Origin: Streptomyces sp. Ncost-T10-10d
Lineage (GTDB): Bacteria > Actinomycetota > Actinomycetes > Streptomycetales > Streptomycetaceae
Assembly (NCBI RefSeq): GCF_900091955.1
Contig: NZ_FMDF01000217.1
Location: 1-64,000 of the forward strand
Direction of reading: 5' to 3'
DNA: 64,000 bases
Below the pieces are notes generated by a model. The model did no database searches, was not told the origin of the DNA, and saw only the letters and a program-made list of their open reading frames with translations. The position numbers and the translations under genes were made by a program. Of the stretch, positions 8,168-18,003 are shown one piece after another (positions within the stretch are counted from its first letter, which is position 1; every line of letters starts with the position of its first letter).

Positions 8168-9120
8168 TCAGGATGGCTGGACCTGGTCGAAGAGAGCGAG
8201 GGCTTCGGCGGGGTCCGGGCTCACGAGGCGTTCCAAACCGGCCGTCGTGATCTTCGCCCACCTGCCGGCCCGTGCCCACATCTGTTCCTCGAAGGCGCGG
8301 ACGACCTCGTCCAGATCTCCAGGAGGGGTGGCAATGGACTCGGCGAGTTCGGCTCCTTCCAGCATGGCGAGGTTCGCGCCCGCCCCCAATGGGGGCATCA
8401 GGTGGGCGGCGTCGCCCAGTAGCGTCACCCCGGGGACGTGGGGCCAGGTGTGGGACACGGGCAGGACGTAGAGGGGGCGGTGGACGAAAGCGGTGCCGTG
8501 GCGGAGGAGTTCGAGGACGGGAGCGGCCCAGCCGTCGAACAGGGCCAGCAGGCTCGATCGCACCGCCTCGACGTCGGCCGGGTCCAGGTTCGTGTGCCAG
8601 TCCAGCGGCGCGCGGAACTGGGCGTACACCTTGATGTGGCCGCCGCTGTTGCGCTGGGCGACGAGCGCGCGGTTCACGCCGTACACGGCCACGGAACCGT
8701 CGCCGATCAACCGGGCGAGGTCGGGGTGGCGGGTGTCGACGTCGTCGAGGGAGGTCTCGACCGATGTGACGCCGGTGTAGTGCGGCGTCACCGACGAGAC
8801 TGCCGGGCGGACCCGGGACCATGCGCCGTCCGCGCCGACCACGAGGTCGAACGTCTCCTGTCGCCCGTCCGCGAAATGGACCAGTACGCCATCCCCGGTC
8901 CCCGGCACCACCTGCGTCACGTTCCGGCCCCACTGGACGTCGAGAGGGCCGAGCAGCAGGTCACGGAGTTGCCCGCGGTCGATCTCGGGATTGGCCCGGT
9001 CATCCGGGCTGGGTTGCCAGTCGCGCAGGACGGTCCCGTCCGTGTCCAGGATGCGCATGGCCTGCCCCTCGGGGCGAGACAACGCCTGGAACTCCGTCAG
9101 CAGCCCCGCCTTATGCGCGC
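8168..9120 (-). pseudogene. FAD-dependent monooxygenase, 5' end deleted
   Basis: About 310 residues of a flavoprotein hydroxylase (TetX/PHBH type) are preserved: RPEGQAMRILD, DLVVGADGAWSRVR, and the second FAD motif GDAAHLMPPLGAGANLAM. The N-terminal GxGxxG dinucleotide-binding motif is missing. The reading becomes unrelated sequence upstream of about 9120, exactly where the opposite strand becomes the tail of a TetR repressor. The simplest explanation is a deletion that removed both 5' ends of a divergent regulator/monooxygenase pair. No promoter or plausible start remains, so a functional product is unlikely. Confidence 0.75.
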
Positions 9121-9388
9121 CGTGGAGACTGTCAGCGCCTACTTCATTGGCGCGATCAGGCGCGAGATCGCGAACCTGCGGGCCGAGCGCGCCACGGGCC
9201 TGTCCAAGCACGACTGGCAGCGCGCCCACGGCCCGCATGTGACGAGAATGCTGGCCACCGGCCGCTTCCCGGCGCTGGCCAAGGCTGTGTACGACGGCAC
9301 GGACGTGGACGCCGAGACATCCTTCGCAACCGGTCTGGACTGGGTCCTCGACGCCGTGGCCGCCAAACTCACCCGGCCGTCGGCGTGA
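9113..9388 (+). pseudogene. TetR-family regulator, C-terminal remnant
   Basis: The last ~90 residues (AYFIGAIRREIANLR, RMLATGRFPALAKAVYDG, then SFATGLDWVLDAVAAKL) match the ligand-binding C-terminal domain of TetR repressors of the tetracyclin_repressor_C type. The DNA-binding N-terminus is gone. It abuts the truncated monooxygenase head-on at about 9113-9120. Confidence 0.72.
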
Positions 9389-9495
9389 CGCTCAGCTCTT
9401 TCAGAAGGTGAGCGAGGAGATCGCGCCGGACTGTGTAGTCACCCGAACGAGGGGTTTGGTCCCGTTCAAGCTGCCCAGTCCTGCAGGTCTGCAAA

Positions 9496-9790
9496 GTGGC
9501 ATGCGTGCGGCTGGGTGTGCTGGAGGGGGCGAAGCCGTCACAAGTAGACGGCTTCGAGGTCGGCTGGCGGCACGACCAGGGTTCCCTGGGTTGTATTGGT
9601 CGTCGACGACCGGTGGGCACGTGGGGTTCGAGTCCTGGCTGGAGCGGGATCACGCAATGCTGCTCGACTTCACGCCGCAGGTGATGGGGCTGCTGTCGCA
9701 GCCGTTGTGGCTGTTCTGGGAGGACGAGCTGGGCCGTACGGGTGCGCCGTGTCCGACCGACGCACTCTCTCCACGTCCGCGCCTGGCTGA
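9496..9790 (+). pseudogene. TnsA-like endonuclease remnant, frameshifted and truncated
   Basis: The first ~28 codons (MACVRLG, then VDGFEVGWRHDQ) read in one frame. The continuation (PGLYWSSTTGGHVGFESWLE, then RDHAMLLDFTPQVMGLLSQP) lies in another, so an indel occurred near 9580. The second part matches the N-terminal PDDEXK-like domain of TnsA-type proteins common in Streptomyces, including the Glu of FESWLERD. The sequence loses similarity around 9750, before the catalytic H-PD segment. It may mark an old insertion; no TnsB/TnsC partner is nearby. Confidence 0.6.
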
Positions 9791-9853
9791 AACCGCTGTC
9801 GCTGCCGATATCGAGCGACGAGAAAGGGACTACCCGGGCTACGGTCATCGGCC

Positions 9854-10516
9854 ATGACCGAAGCGACCTACCTGCACTCCACACAAACGGCCTACGACAC
9901 CGTCGCCGTGGACTACGAGAAACTCGTCCGCAACGAACTCGACGCCAAACCGCTGGACCGCGCCATGCTCGCCGCGTTCTCCGGACTCGTGCAGGCACCG
10001 GGCATCGGACCGGTCGCCGACCTCGGCTGCGGCCCCGGCCGCATCACGGTCCACCTCCACTCACTCGGAGTGGACGCGTTCGGCATCGACCTCTCACCAG
10101 AGATGATCGCGGTCGCCCGTCGGACGCACCCGGGTCTTCGGTTCGACGAAGGATCGATGACCGCGCTGGACCTGGAGGACGACGTTCTCGGCGGCATAGT
10201 CGCCTGGTACTCAACCGTCCACACCCCACCAGAGCTGCTGCCGACCGTGTTCGCGGAGTGTCACCGGGTGCTGGCCCCCGGCGGCCACATGCTCCTGGCA
10301 TTCAAGGCCGGGGACCAGCGTCGGCACCTGGACCGGGCATACGGCCACGAGCTCTCGCTCGACGTCTACTGGATGTCTCCTGATCGCGTCGCCGACCTGA
10401 TGGGCAAGGCCGGCCTCGTCATGGACGCCCGGTTGATCCGCGAACCCGACGAGAGCGAGAAGCCCCGGCAAGGCCGACAGGCCTTCTTCCTTGCCCACAA
10501 GCCCAAGGAATCATGA
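9854..10516 (+). CDS. Class I SAM-dependent methyltransferase
   Basis: The 220-residue product has the standard methyltransferase-11/25 pattern: VADLGCGPGRITVHL (motif I, about residues 54-68), FGIDLSPEMIAVAR (motif II), and VLAPGGHMLLAFKAG late in the fold. The sequence is intact with a normal length, so it stands out among decayed neighbours. The acceptor substrate is unknown. No strong ribosome-binding site precedes the ATG at 9854; the gene may be expressed from a short leader. Confidence 0.82.
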   Translation: MTEATYLHSTQTAYDTVAVDYEKLVRNELDAKPLDRAMLAAFSGLVQAPGIGPVADLGCGPGRITVHLHSLGVDAFGIDLSPEMIAVARRTHPGLRFDEGSMTALDLEDDVLGGIVAWYSTVHTPPELLPTVFAECHRVLAPGGHMLLAFKAGDQRRHLDRAYGHELSLDVYWMSPDRVADLMGKAGLVMDARLIREPDESEKPRQGRQAFFLAHKPKES

Positions 10517-10554
10517 CGAGACACCTCGGGTCTGAGGGCTGCTCTGCCTCACCT

Positions 10555-10662
10555 TCAGCGGGGCAGGGCATCCACCGAGGGGTGCACCGAGGTCCGTACC
10601 GCGGTCGGCTGCTCGTCGCCGGGCACCTTCAGCAGTCGCTTCACCGCGCCGGCCGGTGTGCC
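10555..10662 (-). pseudogene. Possible C-terminal remnant of an unidentified protein
   Basis: A 36-codon stretch reads GTPAGAVKRLLKVPGDEQPT and then AVRTSVHPSVDALPR before a TGA at 10555-10557. It looks like natural protein sequence but has an upstream stop and no start. I do not recognise it. It lies between the methyltransferase and a truncated VOC gene in the decayed region. Confidence 0.25.
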
Positions 10663-10790
10663 GCCGGCGTCCGTCTACGGCACACGACGCGCGCGACGGC
10701 GGGGGTCCCGTCGTGTGTCGCGGAACAGGTGACCAGACCGATCAGGATTCGAGAAGCGCCGGCCCCCGAGCCGCGGCTAGCGTGACTGCC

Positions 10791-10985
10791 ATGGACATCG
10801 CCCTTCACGCGGGCTTCCTCCCGCACGACGATCCGGACGCATCCCCGGCTCTCTGCCGCAACCGCCCGGAGGCGGTCCCGGTGGGCCCTTCCTCTCTTGC
10901 GGGCTGGGCTCGGTCAAGGCGAACGGCGAGATCCACAACCGAAGCGACCGGGCTGCCGAACACAGCACTTCCCGTTCGTCTTTGA
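10791..10985 (+). pseudogene. VOC (glyoxalase/bleomycin-resistance) protein, N-terminal remnant
   Basis: The first ~21 codons read MDIALHAGFLPHDDPDASPA, the start of a common Streptomyces VOC-family protein, with its upstream region apparently preserved. After residue 21 the frame continues into Arg/Ser/Thr-rich sequence with no VOC features and ends at 10985. The gene therefore lost most of its coding region. An intact VOC gene follows immediately but is a different family member. Confidence 0.5.
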
Positions 10986-11025
10986 GCCAGACAATCCCGA
11001 CGGACCCACGACTTCAGGAGTGACC

Positions 11026-11382
11026 ATGGCCAGCTCTTCCACCCAGGGGATCAAGACCGTGCTGCATCCCGTTTCCGACCTGGCGAGGGCCAAGAAGGTG
11101 TACACAGCCCTGCTCGGCGTAGCGCCGCAGGCCGACGAGTCCTACTACGTCGGCTTCGAGGCCGCGGGCCAGCACATCGGGCTGGTACCGGGCGGTGGAC
11201 AGCAGGGCATGACCTCACCGGTGGCCTACTGGCACGTGCCGGACATCGAGGCGAAGCTGGCCGAGGTGACCGCCGCGGGTGCCACCGTGAAGGAGCCCGC
11301 ACACGACGTCGGTGGCGGCCGTCTGGTGGCGACCGTCACCGACCCCGACGGCAACGTCCTCGGGCTGCTTCAGGACCGATGA
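11026..11382 (+). CDS. VOC-family (glyoxalase-like) protein
   Basis: This 118-residue single-domain protein shows two beta-alpha-beta-beta-beta halves: TVLHPVSDLARAKKVYTALL at the N-terminus and PVAYWHVPDIEAKLAEVTAAG with VATVTDPDGNVLGLLQ at the C-terminus. The start ATG at 11026 follows AGGAG by 5 nt. VOC proteins are metal-dependent dioxygenases, isomerases or drug-binding proteins; the reaction cannot be assigned. The stop overlaps the start of the next gene (ATGA), so the two are co-translated. Confidence 0.85.
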   Translation: MASSSTQGIKTVLHPVSDLARAKKVYTALLGVAPQADESYYVGFEAAGQHIGLVPGGGQQGMTSPVAYWHVPDIEAKLAEVTAAGATVKEPAHDVGGGRLVATVTDPDGNVLGLLQDR

Positions 11383-11873
11383 CTGCCGACAACCCCCGCT
11401 CCCGCGCCCGGCGTCGTCGCGACACCGAGCACCGGCTCACCCACGACATCGATATCTGGGTGGCCAGTGCCTCGGCGGACGGTGCGCCGTACCTGGTACC
11501 GCTGTCCTTCGACCGGGACGGCGAGTCGCTGCTCATGGCCACGCCGGCGGACAGCCCGACCGGCAGGAACCTGGCCGCCACCCGGACCGCCCGGCTGGGG
11601 CTGGGCGACACCCGCGACGTGTCCATGATCGAGGGCGAGGTCGAGGTCCTCGAGATCGACGCGCTGCCGGCAGCAGCGGGTGACCGGTTCGCCGCGCGCA
11701 CCGGCTTCGACCCTTCCCCAAGCTCTCAACTTCGTTCGAGCAGGGGAGACCCCATCGCTCCGGCCACCCCGTACCGCTGGTTCCGCATCTCCCCGCGGCG
11801 CGTCCATGCCTGGCGCGAGGTGAACGAGCTGGCCGACCGCGAGCTGATGCGCGACGGCCGCTGGCTGGTCTGA
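11379..11873 (+). CDS. Pyridoxamine-phosphate-oxidase-like FMN-binding protein with internal repeat insertion
   Basis: The 164-residue protein has a split-barrel flavin-binding fold: IDIWVASASADGAPYLVPLS, LLMATPADSPTGRNLAATRT, ARLGLGDTRDVSMIEGEVE and WREVNELADRELMRDGRW. This family uses FMN or F420 to reduce small molecules. Residues about 111-125 (SPSSQLRSSRGD) are encoded by a 42-bp dispersed repeat, in frame, between TGFDP and ATPYRWF, where relatives would be expected to run straight through. A GACCC flanks the element on both sides 39 bp apart, so excision of 39 bp would restore a continuous frame. It overlaps the upstream VOC gene by 4 bases. Confidence 0.75.
   Translation: MTADNPRSRARRRRDTEHRLTHDIDIWVASASADGAPYLVPLSFDRDGESLLMATPADSPTGRNLAATRTARLGLGDTRDVSMIEGEVEVLEIDALPAAAGDRFAARTGFDPSPSSQLRSSRGDPIAPATPYRWFRISPRRVHAWREVNELADRELMRDGRWLV
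11712..11753 (-). repeat. 42-bp dispersed repeat, copy A (inside a coding gene)
   Basis: Minus-strand copy of an element beginning GGGGTCTCCCCTGCTCGAAC and ending GAGAGCTTGGGGAAGG. It matches 26867-26908 at 41 of 42 positions in inverted orientation. GACCC borders it at 11709-11713 and 11748-11752. I recall near-identical sequence recurring in Streptomyces genomes, mostly intergenic; here it is translated. Confidence 0.85.
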
Positions 11874-12024
11874 CGCCTCGGCGGGCACACCGCGTGGCCG
11901 GGGCCCCGAGGCTCCAGGGGCCGAAGCGAAGAACAACCACACGTACGCTCGAAGCTGGTCAGATCGAGCCAGGCGACGCCGGCGGAGGCCGCGAAGGCGG
12001 CCCCGCCCGACAGAGGGAGACACG

Positions 12025-14414
<2,390 letters not shown>

Positions 14415-14427
14415 CCAAGGCTCTCTT

Positions 14428-14485
14428 CATCAGCCGAGTGGGACGATTTCTCTCATCTGTTTCGACTCGTCCCACTCGGCTGATG
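14428..14485 (+). terminator. Strong terminator hairpin after the UvrA-like gene
   Basis: Perfect 19-bp arms (beginning CATCAGCCGAGTGGGACGA, and its complement at 14467-14485) with a 20-nt loop, starting 13 nt past the stop. Unusually long and perfect for this window. Confidence 0.8.
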
Positions 14486-14492
14486 GCGAGAC

Positions 14493-14697
14493 GTGTCCGT
14501 GCAGGACGAGCAGGACCGGCCGCCCTGGGGGACCCGAGGGCTCAGGCGGGCCCCTTCTGGCCGGCTCGGCTCTCGCTGCCGGAGGCGGCTGTACCGCTCC
14601 CCTGTGGATCACCGCGCTGCTGGGACTCGTGGGCCTGCTCCTGGCGTTCGCATCGAGCGGTACGAAGCCGGCGACGACCCGGGGTGGTACCGGTTGA
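14493..14697 (+). other. Possible remnant of a small membrane protein
   Basis: One frame ends with APLWITALLGLVGLLLAFAS and a short Lys/Thr/Arg tail before a TGA at 14695-14697, which looks like a C-terminal membrane anchor. No start codon or ribosome-binding site serves this frame; a neighbouring frame (VQDEQDRPPW) may be its displaced N-terminus. I see no other gene in 14486-14803. Confidence 0.3.
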
Positions 14698-14803
14698 CAC
14701 CAGGTCCGCCCATTTCCGCCCGGCCGACCGCGCGGACAGCCCGGCAGGATCTCAACTCTGGGTAATGTGTACAGAAATGTCCCCATGCCGGAGACGGGTC
14801 CCC

Positions 14804-15427
14804 ATGGATGATGACGGCGGCACCCGCGCCGCAGACGCAAGCGCTGGGGACGGCACGGCCCCCGCTCCCAGCCGTGCACGTGGCGGCCGCGGGGCCTCGG
14901 TGGTGCCGAAGACCGCCGTGATCGCGGGCGGCGGAGCGCTGGCGGTCTGGGAGCCCGCTTTCACGCTCGGCGCCTACAACGTCATCTTCTACTACCAGAT
15001 GCTCACCCTCTGGGCGGTGTCGACGGCCGTGCTGCTGGCCGGTCTGCTGATGCGCGAACGCGGGCCGCGGCACGGCTGGGTGTACTGGGCCTGCCTGGCC
15101 CTGCCCAGCGCGTGGCTCGGTCTCGCCGCCATCGTGCCGCGCAGCGGCAACTGGCAGGGCGAGGCGCTCTTCGTGGTGGGCGGCGGCTTCAGCATCATCG
15201 GCACCCCGCTGCTGACCTGGGTGCTCCTGCAACTCCTGCTGTTCGGGGAATCGGAGCTCTCCGTACGCCAGCGAAAAATGGTCATCGGCGCCGTCGCGGT
15301 CGTCGGCGGGCTCGCCTTTGTGCTCGGCAAATTCAACGACGTCTTTCTCACCTGCGGGGACTTCGACATCAGCGGCAACAGCGTCCCTTCCGGGTGCAGG
15401 CCGGGCCACGCCTCCCCGCTCGGCTGA
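14804..15427 (+). CDS. Conserved four-helix membrane protein, function unknown
   Basis: The 207-residue product starts MDDDGGTRAADASAG with a GGAGACGGG stretch upstream. After a charged ~35-residue N-terminus there are about four hydrophobic segments (AYNVIFYYQMLTLWAVSTAV; WVYWACLALPSAWLGLAAIV; GGGFSIIGTPLLTWVLLQLL; MVIGAVAVVGGLAFVLG). An extracellular-type Cys pair lies near the C-terminus (TCGDFDISGNSVPSGC). No enzymatic motif was recognised. It stands alone. Confidence 0.7.
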   Translation: MDDDGGTRAADASAGDGTAPAPSRARGGRGASVVPKTAVIAGGGALAVWEPAFTLGAYNVIFYYQMLTLWAVSTAVLLAGLLMRERGPRHGWVYWACLALPSAWLGLAAIVPRSGNWQGEALFVVGGGFSIIGTPLLTWVLLQLLLFGESELSVRQRKMVIGAVAVVGGLAFVLGKFNDVFLTCGDFDISGNSVPSGCRPGHASPLG

Positions 15428-15503
15428 CACGGACTCGGATGTGCCCCGCCGCACCTGGGCAAAACCGCGACGAGCGGTGGGACCGCCGCGCTAGGTTGCC
15501 ACC

Positions 15504-16208
15504 ATGGCTGAATTCGTACTGGTGGCAGGCGCGTGGCTCGGATCGCAGGCGTGGGACGAGGTGGTGTCGGAGTTGCGTACGGCCGGGCACGGCACCCACC
15601 CGGTGACGCTGTCCGGCCTCGCCGAGAAGCAGCGCGTGCAGGCAGGGCAGCAGACCCACGTCCGGGACATCGTCGACGAGGTGGAGCGCCACGACCTCCA
15701 CGACGTCGTCCTGGTCGGACACAGCTACTCGGGCATCCCGGTCGGCCAGGCCGCCGAACGTATCGGTGACCGGCTGGCCCGTGTGGTGTTCGTCGACTCC
15801 GAGATTCCGGTCGACGGCGAATCGTTCGCCTCCGGCTGGTGGGCCGGCCGCGAGGCGCTGGAGGCCTCGATCGCCGGGAACGGCGGCTTCTGGGCGCCGC
15901 TCACCACCGCCGACTTCGACGGCCAGGGCCTCACCGACGAGCAGATCGCCCGGATCGTGGGCGGCTCGACACCCCATCCGGGCACCACGCTGACCGAGCC
16001 GGCCGTACTGGCGCGCCCGCTCGGCGAACTTCCGGCGACCTACATCAAATGCCTGCTCGACGGCGACGAGCCGAACGGCGATGTGGCCAAGCTGCTGGCC
16101 GGCAGCGAGCATTGGGAACTGGTCGAGATGGACACCGGCCACTGGCCGATGTTCTCCCGGCCGCGCGAGCTGGCACGGATCCTGCACCGGTCGGCCGTGG
16201 ATTCCTGA
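15504..16208 (+). CDS. Alpha/beta hydrolase (esterase type)
   Basis: The 234-residue protein has FVLVAGAWLGSQAWD (oxyanion-hole region) at the N-terminus, nucleophile elbow GHSYSG around residue 73, and the C-terminal catalytic His in TGHWPMFSRP. The layout matches the Streptomyces/plant methylesterase-like EstC group, usually ~230-260 residues. No signal peptide. The substrate is unknown. It is a single-gene unit; no clear terminator follows. Confidence 0.85.
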   Translation: MAEFVLVAGAWLGSQAWDEVVSELRTAGHGTHPVTLSGLAEKQRVQAGQQTHVRDIVDEVERHDLHDVVLVGHSYSGIPVGQAAERIGDRLARVVFVDSEIPVDGESFASGWWAGREALEASIAGNGGFWAPLTTADFDGQGLTDEQIARIVGGSTPHPGTTLTEPAVLARPLGELPATYIKCLLDGDEPNGDVAKLLAGSEHWELVEMDTGHWPMFSRPRELARILHRSAVDS

Positions 16209-16258
16209 GCCCCGGACCGGGGTGGCACGCCGTGGGCCGGGGTGGCCACGCCCCGTCC

Positions 16259-16684
16259 TCATCCGCGGCGGCGCTTGCGCCTGGGCGGCGGTCCGTATGC
16301 CTGCACCAGGGCGTTGCGCACGGCGACACGTCCGGCCGCCCGGAACGCCCCCGGGTGGGAGTCGACTTCGTGCACCTTGATGCGCTGCAGGACTACCGCC
16401 ACTGCGACGACGGTCCCGGACTCGCGGTCGGCAAGGCCGGTCAGCTCCTCGCGCACACCCTGGATGAAACCCTCGTGGAGCGAGGCGAGTCGGTCCGCCG
16501 GCCAGCCCTTGACCGACGCGGTGCCGGCGGCCTCGAACGCGACCCCTTCCTCCCAGGGTTCGAAGTCCGCGACGACCTGCGCGTAGTCGGAGGGACAGCT
16601 GGTCTGACGGACGTACGACGCCTGGACTCCGCGGATCGGGTGGGGCGGGAAGGCTCTTGTTGCGGGCGTCGGCGCGGAGGTCAT
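16259..16684 (-). CDS. Stand-alone EF-G domain-IV-like protein
   Basis: The 141-residue protein starts MTSAPTPATRAFPPHPIRGV. Its second half (VKGWPADRLASLHEGFIQGV, then IKVHEVDSHPGAFRAAGRVA) resembles domain IV of elongation factor G and TetM-type proteins, where HxVDSxxxAFxxAG is diagnostic, but no GTPase domain is present. The tail is strongly basic (PPPRRKRRRG), consistent with RNA or ribosome contact. In EF-G this domain reaches the decoding centre. A regulatory or ribosome-associated role is speculation. Confidence 0.6.
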   Translation of the reverse strand: MTSAPTPATRAFPPHPIRGVQASYVRQTSCPSDYAQVVADFEPWEEGVAFEAAGTASVKGWPADRLASLHEGFIQGVREELTGLADRESGTVVAVAVVLQRIKVHEVDSHPGAFRAAGRVAVRNALVQAYGPPPRRKRRRG

Positions 16685-16786
16685 TGCCTGACGGTAGCCC
16701 GGCCCCGGCCGGTCTCGGAATGCCGTGACCGTGGCCGGCAACAAAGAATGTGGTGATCCGGCCCTCCGGCAGCCATGCTGCCCCCC

Positions 16787-17683
16787 ATGACTTCCTCATC
16801 GATCGACTCAGCCCCGGACTCCGCGCCCGCCCCCGGCACCTTCGAACTGGGCGGCACCGTCACCATCCCCCGGCTCGGCTTCGGCGCGATGCAACTGCCG
16901 GGGCGGTGGAGCGGGCCCGCCGGTGACACCGCGAACGCTGTGGCCGTGGCGCGGCGCGCCGTCGAACTCGGGGCGCGGCACATCGACACCGCCGCCTTCT
17001 ACTTCTCCGACACCCACCGCGCCAACGACCTCCTGCGCGAGGCCCTGTATCCGTACCCCGCGGACGTCACCATCGCCACCAAGGTCGGCCCGCTGCGGGA
17101 CGAGACCGGTGAGATGTACGCCGAGGCCCGTCCCGATCAGCTGCGCGGGGAGGTGGAGCGGAATCTGAAGGACCTCGGGGTCGACGTCCTCGACCTGGTG
17201 CATCTGCGCGTGGGCCGGCTGGGTCCCCATGTCCCCGAGTCGCTCGGCGAGCGGTTCGCCGTGCTGGCCGCGCTGCGCGAGGAAGGGCTGATCCGGCAGC
17301 TCGGCGTCAGCAATGTGACGGCCGGGCAGCTCGCGGAGGCCCGGTCGATCGCACCGGTCGCTGCCGTGCAGAACCGGTTCGGTGTGCTCGACCAGGCGGA
17401 CGCGGCACTCGTCGACGAATGCGCGGACGCCGGTATCGCGTACATGCCGTTCTTCGCACTCGGCGGCGGGCACACCGATCTCAGCAGCGAGAACCTGCGG
17501 AAGGTCGCGGAGCGGCACGGTGCGACCGCGTTCCAGATCGCCATCGCGTGGGGGCTGGCCCGCTCGCCCTCCATCGTGCAGATCCCCGGCACCGCTTCGC
17601 TCGCCCACCTCGAGGAGAACATGGCCGCCGGCCGACTGACTCTCGACGAGGCCGACATGGCACTGCTCGGGCGTCGCCGGTAA
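16787..17683 (+). CDS. Aldo/keto reductase
   Basis: The 298-residue protein (MTSSSIDSAPDSAPAPG...) has the AKR (beta/alpha)8-barrel tetrad: Asp in HIDTAAFY, the Tyr just after it, Lys in ATKVGPL and His in DLVHLRVG. The C-terminal NADPH-binding stretch reads PSIVQIPGTASLAHLEENMA. It probably reduces aldehydes or ketones with NADPH. An ATG four codons upstream (16775) is an alternative start; neither has a strong ribosome-binding site. It resembles the Streptomyces oxidoreductases often paired with a MarR regulator, and a MarR fragment follows. Confidence 0.88.
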   Translation: MTSSSIDSAPDSAPAPGTFELGGTVTIPRLGFGAMQLPGRWSGPAGDTANAVAVARRAVELGARHIDTAAFYFSDTHRANDLLREALYPYPADVTIATKVGPLRDETGEMYAEARPDQLRGEVERNLKDLGVDVLDLVHLRVGRLGPHVPESLGERFAVLAALREEGLIRQLGVSNVTAGQLAEARSIAPVAAVQNRFGVLDQADAALVDECADAGIAYMPFFALGGGHTDLSSENLRKVAERHGATAFQIAIAWGLARSPSIVQIPGTASLAHLEENMAAGRLTLDEADMALLGRRR

Positions 17684-17761
17684 CCGAATCGGGAAGGACC
17701 GACCGGACCGGCCCCGGCCCAGGCGTGGACGCCGGCGCGTTCCCGCCGTGCGGGCCGGGGC

Positions 17762-18003
17762 CGGAACGTTCGTTTGCAGACTATCCACGTCCTGCGGACC
17801 CAGATGTCGGCGGCGCTCGCCGAGATCGGACTGACGGCGCGCATGCACTGCGTGCTCGTCCACGCCCTGGAGGAGGAGCGCGCCCAGATCCAGCTCGCCG
17901 AGATCGGCGACATGGACAAGACCACGATGGCGGTGACCGTGGACGCCCTGGAGAGCGAGGGCCTCGTCGAACGCCGGCCGTCCAGCCGGGACCGGCGGGC
18001 CCC
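17762..18003 (+). pseudogene. MarR-family regulator, internal fragment
   Basis: About 80 residues are left: TIHVLRTQMSAALAEIGLTA, RMHCVLVHALEEERAQIQLA, EIGDMDKTTMAVTVDALESE and GLVERRPSSRDRRA, covering the winged helix-turn-helix core. Both ends are missing. The first ~35 residues have no equivalent upstream, and the sequence stops matching after DRRA, one base before the stop of the opposing TetR gene. This is probably the former regulator of the adjacent aldo/keto reductase. Confidence 0.7.

Noticed and set aside
9615..9640. GGTTCGAGTCC resembling a tRNA T-arm
   Set aside because: It is part of the TnsA-like coding remnant (GGHVGFESWLE); no acceptor or anticodon stem surrounds it.
9369..9998. 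Minus-strand 209-codon frame over the TnsA remnant and methyltransferase
   Set aside because: It is antisense to a convincing methyltransferase gene and has Arg-rich shadow composition; only its last ~20 residues look protein-like.
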